From NCBI RefSeq assembly GCF_003254625.1, contig NZ_QJRJ01000074.1:124001-188000 (forward strand): a DNA stretch of 64,000 nt. The letters are read 5' to 3'. The position numbers were made by a program, and so were the translations under genes. The notes beneath the pieces were generated by a model. It was not told where the DNA came from, searched no databases, and saw only the letters and a list, made by a program, of their open reading frames with translations. Positions 57,964 through 64,000 of the stretch are shown piece by piece. This DNA comes from Flavobacterium ginsenosidimutans. GTDB taxonomy: Bacteria > Bacteroidota > Bacteroidia > Flavobacteriales > Flavobacteriaceae. Numbering within the stretch: the stretch's first letter is position 1; the number at the start of each line of letters is the position of its first letter.

Positions 57964-60819
57964 ATGCCTAAAGACACATCAATAAAATCAGTTTTAATTA
58001 TAGGTTCAGGACCTATTGTTATTGGCCAAGCTTGCGAATTCGATTATGCAGGATCTCAATCTGCTCGTTCGATTCGTGAAGAAGGAATTGAGGTTATCTT
58101 GATTAACTCGAATCCAGCGACAATTATGACCGACCCATCTATGGCCGATCATGTTTATTTGAAACCTTTAACGACAAAATCGATTATTGAAATTCTTAAG
58201 GAACATCCACAAATTGATGCTGTTTTACCAACAATGGGAGGGCAAACAGCTTTGAACTTGTGTTTGGAAGCTGAAGAAAAAGGAATCTGGCAAGATTTCG
58301 GAGTAAGATTAATCGGTGTTGATGTTAACGCAATTAATATTACTGAGGACAGAGAGCAATTTAAACAGCTTTTAGAAAAAATTAATGTGCCAACTGCACC
58401 AGCAAAAACGGCTACTTCTTACTTAGAAGGAAAAGAAATTGCTCAAGAATTTGGTTTCCCGCTTGTAATTCGTCCTTCGTTTACACTTGGAGGAACTGGA
58501 GCAGCTGTGGTTTACAAAAAAGAAGATTTTGATGAGCTTTTAACTCGCGGACTTGAAGCTTCTCCAATTCACGAAGTTTTGATCGACAAAGCTTTGATGG
58601 GATGGAAAGAATACGAATTAGAGCTTTTAAGAGATAAAAATGACAACGTTGTAATTATCTGTTCGATCGAAAACATGGATCCAATGGGAATCCACACTGG
58701 AGATTCGATTACAGTTGCGCCAGCGATGACTTTATCTGATACAACTTTCCAAAAATTACGTGACTACGCTATTTTAATGATGAGAAGTATCGGAAACTTT
58801 GCGGGAGGATGTAACGTACAATTCGCAGTTTCGCCAGACGAAAAAGAAGATATCGTAGCAATCGAGATCAACCCTCGTGTATCTCGTTCTTCTGCTTTAG
58901 CATCAAAAGCAACTGGATATCCAATTGCAAAAATTGCTTCTAAATTAGCTTTAGGATACAACTTAGATGAGTTGCAAAATCAAATTACAAAATCTACTTC
59001 GGCTCTTTTCGAACCAACTTTAGATTACGTAATCGTAAAAATACCACGTTGGAACTTCGATAAATTTGAAGGTTCAGACAGAACTTTAGGTCTTCAGATG
59101 AAATCTGTAGGTGAGGTTATGGGAATCGGACGTTCTTTCCAAGAAGCGCTTCACAAAGCAACTCAATCTTTAGAGATTAAGAGAAATGGTTTAGGGGCTG
59201 ACGGAAAAGGATATAAAAATTACGAACAAATTATCGAGAAACTAACTTATGCAAGTTGGGATCGTGTTTTCGTAATTTACGATGCAATCGCAATGGGAAT
59301 TCCGTTGAGCACAATTCACGAAATTACAAGAATCGATATGTGGTTCTTAAAACAATACGAAGAGCTTTATATTTTAGAAAAAGAAATTTCAAACTACAAA
59401 GTTTCAAATCTTCCAAAAGAATTATTGCTTGAGGCGAAACAAAAAGGTTTTGCAGACAGACAATTAGCACACATGATGAGTTGTCTTGAAAGTGAAGTTC
59501 ACACTTTACGTATGGAACAAAAAATCAACCGTGTTTTCAAACTGGTTGATACTTGTGCGGCTGAGTTTAAAGCTTTGACTCCATATTACTACTCGACTTT
59601 TGAGGCTGATATTGAAAAAGCAAACGGAGAGCGTTTTGTTGACAATGAAAGTATTGTAACAGATAAAAAGAAAGTAATCGTTTTAGGTTCTGGGCCAAAT
59701 AGAATTGGACAAGGAATAGAGTTTGATTACTCTTGTGTACACGGAGTTTTAGCTGCGAAAGAATGCGGTTACGAAACGATCATGATTAACTGTAATCCTG
59801 AAACAGTTTCTACAGACTTTGATACAGCTGATAAATTATACTTCGAGCCAGTTTTCTGGGAGCATATTTATGATATCATCCAACACGAAAAACCTGAAGG
59901 TGTAATCGTTCAGTTAGGCGGACAAACAGCTCTTAAATTAGCTGATAAACTTTCTAAATACGGAGTTAAAATTATCGGAACTAGTTTCGACGCACTTGAC
60001 TTAGCAGAAGATAGAGGACGTTTCTCTGACTTATTGACTGAATTAAATATTCCTTTCCCAAGATTCGGAATTGCTGAAACGGCTGATGAAGCTTCAAAAC
60101 TAGCGGATACTTTAGATTTCCCACTTTTAATTCGTCCTTCTTATGTATTAGGAGGTCAGGGAATGAAGATTGTAATCAACAAAAAAGAATTGGAAGAGCA
60201 CGTTATCGATTTGTTGAAAGCAATTCCAGGAAACAAATTATTACTAGATCACTACTTAGCTGGAGCAATCGAAGCTGAAGCTGATGCAATCTGTGATGCT
60301 GATGGAAATGTTTACATCATCGGAATTATGGAGCACATCGAGCCTTGTGGAGTTCACTCTGGAGATAGTAACGCAACATTGCCTCCTTTCAACTTAGGAG
60401 AATTTGTAATGCAGCAAATTAAAGATCATACGCATAAAATCGCTAGAGCTTTAAAAACGGTTGGATTAATCAATATCCAGTTTGCAATTAAAGATGATAC
60501 AGTTTACATTATCGAGGCAAATCCAAGAGCTTCTAGAACGGTTCCGTTCATTGCAAAAGCTTACGGAGAGCCTTACGTAAACTACGCAACAAAAGTAATG
60601 TTAGGACACAATAAAGTAACAGATTTTGATTTCAACCCACAATTAAACGGTTTTGCAATCAAACAACCCGTTTTCTCTTTCAGCAAATTCCCAAATGTAA
60701 ACAAAGCGTTAGGGCCAGAAATGAAATCGACAGGAGAAAGCATCTTGTTTATTGACGACTTAAAAGACGATCAATTCTACGAATTGTACTCTAGAAGAAA
60801 AATGTATTTGAGTAAATAA
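57964..60819 (+). CDS. carB: Carbamoyl phosphate synthase large subunit, no allosteric domain
   Basis: 951 residues. Both ATP-grasp halves are present: the first (about 1-400) has IIGSGPIVIGQACEFDYAG, RPSFTLGGTGAAV and EINPRVSRSSALASKATGYPIA; the second (about 555-945) has VLGSGPNRIGQGIEFDYSC, RPSYVLGGQGM and EANPRASRTVPFIAKAYG. E. coli CarB is about 1073 residues and ends with a methylglyoxal-synthase-like allosteric domain (about 936-1073); here the chain stops 30 residues after GPEMKSTGE, where that domain would begin. The stop is followed by a strong terminator, so this is the true end. carA is not in the window. Confidence 0.96.
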   Translation: MPKDTSIKSVLIIGSGPIVIGQACEFDYAGSQSARSIREEGIEVILINSNPATIMTDPSMADHVYLKPLTTKSIIEILKEHPQIDAVLPTMGGQTALNLCLEAEEKGIWQDFGVRLIGVDVNAINITEDREQFKQLLEKINVPTAPAKTATSYLEGKEIAQEFGFPLVIRPSFTLGGTGAAVVYKKEDFDELLTRGLEASPIHEVLIDKALMGWKEYELELLRDKNDNVVIICSIENMDPMGIHTGDSITVAPAMTLSDTTFQKLRDYAILMMRSIGNFAGGCNVQFAVSPDEKEDIVAIEINPRVSRSSALASKATGYPIAKIASKLALGYNLDELQNQITKSTSALFEPTLDYVIVKIPRWNFDKFEGSDRTLGLQMKSVGEVMGIGRSFQEALHKATQSLEIKRNGLGADGKGYKNYEQIIEKLTYASWDRVFVIYDAIAMGIPLSTIHEITRIDMWFLKQYEELYILEKEISNYKVSNLPKELLLEAKQKGFADRQLAHMMSCLESEVHTLRMEQKINRVFKLVDTCAAEFKALTPYYYSTFEADIEKANGERFVDNESIVTDKKKVIVLGSGPNRIGQGIEFDYSCVHGVLAAKECGYETIMINCNPETVSTDFDTADKLYFEPVFWEHIYDIIQHEKPEGVIVQLGGQTALKLADKLSKYGVKIIGTSFDALDLAEDRGRFSDLLTELNIPFPRFGIAETADEASKLADTLDFPLLIRPSYVLGGQGMKIVINKKELEEHVIDLLKAIPGNKLLLDHYLAGAIEAEADAICDADGNVYIIGIMEHIEPCGVHSGDSNATLPPFNLGEFVMQQIKDHTHKIARALKTVGLINIQFAIKDDTVYIIEANPRASRTVPFIAKAYGEPYVNYATKVMLGHNKVTDFDFNPQLNGFAIKQPVFSFSKFPNVNKALGPEMKSTGESILFIDDLKDDQFYELYSRRKMYLSK

Positions 60820-60837
60820 TCTCAGATTTATTATAAA

Positions 60838-60871
60838 AGAAAAGCTCCAATGAAAATTGGAGCTTTTTTTG
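60838..60871 (+). terminator. Terminator of carB
   Basis: agctccaat (60843 on) pairs with attggagct (to 60864) around gaaa, then seven T. The same 22-base sequence recurs at 62919-62940, and 17 bases of it in inverse orientation at 61532-61548. Confidence 0.88.
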
Positions 60872-60888
60872 TTTATGGTTGAAGTTTC

Positions 60889-61434
60889 TTAGTTTGAAAC
60901 ATCGTATCTGTAACTAAAAGTACCATCGGTTACTTTTGTTGTAATAGGATTAGATGTGCTGATAGGTTTTGAATCATCTTCAACACAATTAAATGAAAAT
61001 GTCCCTTTTACAGTTTTTGCATTTGTATCAACTGCAGTTATGATCACGTTTCCTTCAACTGGATATTGAATATTTGTTCCTTTGCTATTGTATGACATTT
61101 CTACTTGAGTTTTAGAGGCATCATAAGTAGCTGCTGTAATTGGATATGTACCAACTTTAAGGTCGCTTCTTTTAATGAAAATTCTAATTTCGTCAATCAA
61201 ATTTTTTCTTCCTTGTAACTGAATGTATTCACTTTCAGGATAATAAGTAAATAAAGGTTTTGTTGTGTAATCTGAACCAAATGGGTTTTGCATTTCCCAC
61301 AATGTTCCATCAATTTTTGCAGTCATTGCATATTTTGATGTAGGATTGTTGTCAGGGGTTTCGCTGCTATCATCGCTTGAACAGCTACCTAAAATAAGGA
61401 CAAAAAGAAGTAGTAGGGCTTTTGTTATTTTCAT
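60889..61434 (-). CDS. Lipoprotein, DUF6252-like
   Basis: 181 residues. Lipoprotein signal (1-18, ending ILGSC) followed by an Asp/Ser-rich linker. The body (about 35-178) is a single beta-rich domain with KYAMTAKIDGTLWEMQNPF at its start and NVIITAVDTNAKTVKGTFSF near the end, the pattern I associate with DUF6252 proteins of Flavobacteriia. Surface or periplasmic lipoprotein of unknown function. Convergent with carB. Confidence 0.78.
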   Translation of the reverse strand: MKITKALLLLFVLILGSCSSDDSSETPDNNPTSKYAMTAKIDGTLWEMQNPFGSDYTTKPLFTYYPESEYIQLQGRKNLIDEIRIFIKRSDLKVGTYPITAATYDASKTQVEMSYNSKGTNIQYPVEGNVIITAVDTNAKTVKGTFSFNCVEDDSKPISTSNPITTKVTDGTFSYRYDVSN

Positions 61435-61531
61435 TTTAATTAAATTTGTTAAGCCGTAAATGTAGAAAAATATGGGTTAATATTTACTTAAAAATGTAGT
61501 AAAAATTTGAATTTTTTTGCAATAAAAAAAA

Positions 61532-61553
61532 CAATTTTCATTGGAGCTTTTTG
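61532..61553. repeat. Partial copy of the carB-terminator sequence
   Basis: caattttcattggagct (61532-61548) is the exact reverse complement of 17 bases of the terminators at 60843 and 62919, plus a short T-run to 61552. Without the other half it cannot form the hairpin. Confidence 0.75.
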
Positions 61554-61667
61554 TTTAATTTTTGAGAAATTAATACTGTCTGTAATTTTAAAAAGTAAGA
61601 AAAAGAATATGTTAAATATATTTTTGTAGTGCTTTTATTATATATTTGTCTTTTTGAATTATGAAAA

Positions 61668-62861
61668 ATGATTATGGAAAAAATGACAAAAATCGGAGTG
61701 ATTATTATTTTTTGTTTGACGCAATTATTTATCCAATGTACTTCTGCAGATAATAAAGATGCATATAAAAAGGAGACTGAGCAATATGGTGAAGAAATTG
61801 TTACGTTGAGGAACTTTCTTGCAGAAAGCCTAAATATGGATATAAAAAAAATCACCTATGATTTGAATGAAAATGCTTTTATAATTGATGGAGATGTAGT
61901 AATGCCTTTAGACCAAGCTAGGGGAAATTATGATAGTTATAGCTTAAAAAATACAAATAAGACTGACCAAAGATTTAGTGGTTATATTATGAAATTTGAA
62001 ATAGCATCAGCAATACAAATATTTATATCACCAGAAGTTACATCAGAATGGCAAATTGCAATAAACAAGGCAATAGATGTTTGGAATAATACTAATTCAG
62101 GTATAAATATAACCGCTGTAACTGCTTCAACATCTTCAAACGTAAAAATAATTATGGGTAATATAGACAGCAAAGCTACAATTGCTAATGCTTATTATCC
62201 TTATGGAGGTCAACCAGGAGAAAGGATAATGATAAATACTAGCTATATTAATAAATTAAACGATGCTCAGAGAATTAATGTAATCATTCATGAACTTGGA
62301 CATATCTTTGGGCTTGCTCATACTAATGATCCTTCTAATTCTCTTATACCATGTACTCCTGTTTCAGAAATGATATCCATAATGTTTTCAATAGTAAGTG
62401 ATTCGACAGCTTTTACTACTTATGACAACATCGCAATTAGTACACTATATCCAGTTAATGAAGGGACGAAAAAGTTGTATCGATTTAAAAAAGGTCAATA
62501 TTATTTTTATACAGTAGATCCTTGCGAAATAATTGATGGTCAGAATGGTTATGTCTATGATGGAGATTTAGGATATTTATATTCAACCCAAATTTCAGGT
62601 ACAGTGCCATTGTATAGATCGATAAATGGTAGCGCTGAAAAAGGACATAAGTTAAGTAAATCTCAGGCGCTTTCAAATGATATCATTTTAGGTTATTTAT
62701 ATCTTGATCAATATTCTGGATCTACCGCTTTATATTGTTATAAAAATTCTGCACAAGATTTTTATACAGTAGAGAATTTAGGGCCTTTATTAAGACTGAC
62801 TTATGGATTTGTACCGCATAAAATTGTTGCAAATGGGAAATACGATGGAATAATATTTTAA
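61668..62861 (+). CDS. Secreted zincin protease with DUF5648 repeats
   Basis: 397 residues. Lipoprotein-like signal (1-24, ending QLFIQC), a pro-region (about 25-110), a zincin domain with HELGHIFGLAH (His208, Glu209, His212, His218 as zinc ligands and base) and a Met-turn-like IMF near 239, and a C-terminal domain (about 265-397) of repeated LYRF/FYTVD/GYLY motifs, the DUF5648 pattern. Matches peptidase family M57. Base use is more AT-rich than the neighbours. The likely -7 box is TATATTTG (61641-61648). A second ATG at 61674 is equally possible. Confidence 0.85.
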   Translation: MIMEKMTKIGVIIIFCLTQLFIQCTSADNKDAYKKETEQYGEEIVTLRNFLAESLNMDIKKITYDLNENAFIIDGDVVMPLDQARGNYDSYSLKNTNKTDQRFSGYIMKFEIASAIQIFISPEVTSEWQIAINKAIDVWNNTNSGINITAVTASTSSNVKIIMGNIDSKATIANAYYPYGGQPGERIMINTSYINKLNDAQRINVIIHELGHIFGLAHTNDPSNSLIPCTPVSEMISIMFSIVSDSTAFTTYDNIAISTLYPVNEGTKKLYRFKKGQYYFYTVDPCEIIDGQNGYVYDGDLGYLYSTQISGTVPLYRSINGSAEKGHKLSKSQALSNDIILGYLYLDQYSGSTALYCYKNSAQDFYTVENLGPLLRLTYGFVPHKIVANGKYDGIIF

Positions 62862-62914
62862 TTTTTTTTTTTTGAAAGAGACTTATTGCTCTTTTTTGTA
62901 TTGAAATAACAATT

Positions 62915-62946
62915 AAAAAGCTCCAATGAAAATTGGAGCTTTTTAA
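62915..62946. terminator. Terminator shared by zincin and DUF4252 genes
   Basis: agctccaatgaaaattggagct (first and last bases 62919 and 62940), preceded by five A and followed by four T, able to act in both directions between two convergent genes. Confidence 0.82.
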
Positions 62947-62965
62947 ATTATAAAAGTAAGATGTA

Positions 62966-63505
62966 TTATTTTTTAAGTAATTGTTCTAAAGGCTTTAACT
63001 GTTCCATGTCGATTTTAGATTTCTGCAATACCGACATTAAAGTCATAATATTATTTGGATTCATATCTTCTCCTAAAACGCGAACTACTGCAAATCCAGT
63101 TTCTTTTCTGTTTGCAAAAATGACAAACTCTTTAATATTGTCGTCACTTCCAACGTAACTTACAGAAGCACCGTCTCTACCAGAACCAAATTTCATTAAT
63201 TCTTGATATTTCGGATCTTTTAAGATGGCTTTTACTTTGTTTCTTTCTGTTTCAAACTCTGTTTGGTTATTTTGATCCGCTTTAAAAGCTAGAATATTCA
63301 TTTTATCAAACGAATTTAAAGCTTCGTTTTGTTCTGTAGATAATTTTGCTTTGTCAACATTCAAAATGTTTGGCGAAACATCTAAAGCGATAAAATCTTT
63401 TTTCTCCGAATTCTCAACAAAATACTTTTGAAGAGTTGGTTCAGAATTACAGCTTCCTAAAGTTAGTAAAGCTATAAGTGCTAAGGTGAAGATATTTGTT
63501 CTCAT
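62966..63505 (-). CDS. DUF4252 lipoprotein
   Basis: 179 residues. Lipoprotein signal (1-19, ending LTLGSC). The DUF4252 pattern is visible: FIALDVSPNILNVDKAKLS, FDKMNILAFKADQNN, MKFGSGRDGASVSYVGSDDNIKEFVIFA and FAVVRVLGEDMNPNNIMTL. In Bacteroidota these genes are normally in tandem and near an ECF sigma gene; here the second copy follows one base downstream in the window but is upstream in transcription. Function unknown. Confidence 0.88.
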   Translation of the reverse strand: MRTNIFTLALIALLTLGSCNSEPTLQKYFVENSEKKDFIALDVSPNILNVDKAKLSTEQNEALNSFDKMNILAFKADQNNQTEFETERNKVKAILKDPKYQELMKFGSGRDGASVSYVGSDDNIKEFVIFANRKETGFAVVRVLGEDMNPNNIMTLMSVLQKSKIDMEQLKPLEQLLKK

Positions 63506-63506
63506 T

Positions 63507-64000
63507 TTATTTTTTGCCTTTAGAAGCTTTCTTTAAGTCTGAACCGCCAGGAAGCTGCATTTTATCTGTTAATACTGAAATTTCGTTTATGTCAAAATTA
63601 CCAGTTAAAGATAATAAAACAGTTTCATCGTTTTTTGCGCCGTCAACATACATTAATAATTCTTTTATTTGTGTGTCTGTAGCGCCAGATTTTACCATTA
63701 TTCTGACATTCTTTCCGCCGTCATTTACTCGCATTAATTCTTCTAAGCCAGCAGTTTTTACATATTTATCAGCTGTAGCTTTCATGTCGGCTTCGATTTT
63801 TGGATTTTTGGTTGTAAACACTTTTAAGTAATCTAACTTTTTGATTAGAGCAATATATTGCTGTGTTTCTTTATCAGAAGCATCAGCTTTTACTTTACTC
63901 ATTAAATCAAACATTTTTTTGTTTACAATTACAGATGTTACATCGTCCTGACCGTCAAATTTATCGAAGGCACTTTGTGCATAGAAAGTTGTGGTAACAA
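63507..64000 (-). CDS. DUF4252 protein, 5' end beyond the window
   Basis: The coding frame is open to the right edge. Reading the last bases on the minus strand gives TTFYAQSAFDKFDGQDDVTS before MFDLMSKVKADASDKE, so the signal peptide and start codon are past position 64000. The visible part has the same domain as its neighbour (VRIMVKSGATDTQIKELLMYVDG, TVLLSLTGNFDINEISVL) and ends in a basic tail (KKASKGKK). The stop is one base from the start codon of the next DUF4252 gene, indicating co-translation. Confidence 0.88.
   Translation of the reverse strand, partial: VTTTFYAQSAFDKFDGQDDVTSVIVNKKMFDLMSKVKADASDKETQQYIALIKKLDYLKVFTTKNPKIEADMKATADKYVKTAGLEELMRVNDGGKNVRIMVKSGATDTQIKELLMYVDGAKNDETVLLSLTGNFDINEISVLTDKMQLPGGSDLKKASKGKK

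Noticed and set aside
57964..60819. carB as a frameshifted or truncated gene
   Set aside because: A terminator follows directly and no allosteric-domain remnant is found in any frame downstream, so the short form is the native one.

Overview
The window reads as ordinary chromosome of a low-GC Bacteroidota, almost certainly a Flavobacterium or close relative. The grounds are AT-rich sequence, promoters of the form TTG-N18..20-TAnnTTTG, STN-domain TonB-dependent receptors with an ECF sigma/FecR pair, a 6S RNA beside zapA, and families typical of the class (DUF4249, DUF4290, DUF5686, DUF4199, DUF4252, alternative GlmU). I see no prophage, transposase, CRISPR array or defence island. Most of the novelty lies in intergenic repeats and in departures of core enzymes from textbook form.

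Layout. 0-5.2 kb: a minus-strand cell-surface signalling module (ECF sigma, a 69-residue HMA-like protein, FecR anti-sigma, STN-TonB receptor, DUF4249 lipoprotein). 5.5-11.3 kb: a FAD-dependent lipoprotein oxidoreductase, a MocR regulator operon (unknown protein, MocR, GNAT) with paired direct repeats upstream, then DUF6624, a small unknown and an ACT-domain protein. 11.3-17.4 kb: tRNA-Met, START-like protein, class IV aminotransferase, YqgE, HU, fmt-recQ and a P-loop ATPase. 17.4-23.2 kb: hydrolase, DUF493-DUF4290, murA and a cation efflux protein, separated by several palindromic repeats. 23.2-28.5 kb: DUF5686 outer-membrane protein, aroQ and three small beta-barrels.

28.6-33.6 kb: xerD, an orphan PAS histidine kinase, rny, 6S RNA, zapA and a coiled-coil partner gene. 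33.7-39.9 kb: M23 peptidase plus TonB receptor, a lipoprotein with calcium-loop-like motifs, a large nested palindrome and DUF2971. 40-47.8 kb: MsbA-like exporter, phosphosugar mutase, GT2 glycosyltransferase, DUF4199, ribosomal protein L31 type B, alternative GlmU and a PepSY-like protein. 48-55.7 kb: ABC-F ATPase, then a tandem duplication of a porin plus DASS carboxylate transporter pair. 55.4-64 kb: degenerate GNAT, hydrolase, TPR protein, rpmH, carB without its allosteric domain, a lipoprotein, a zincin with a DUF5648 tail, and two DUF4252 genes, the last cut by the window edge.

The least explained structure is a family of 8-bp-period arrays (CTAAGnnn facing nnnCTTAG). They form long imperfect hairpins at three places. 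In the 38.7-39.2 kb copy both ends of the array coincide with the stop codons of the flanking convergent genes. Promoter, terminator and domain calls below come from reading motifs by eye; no database search was run.
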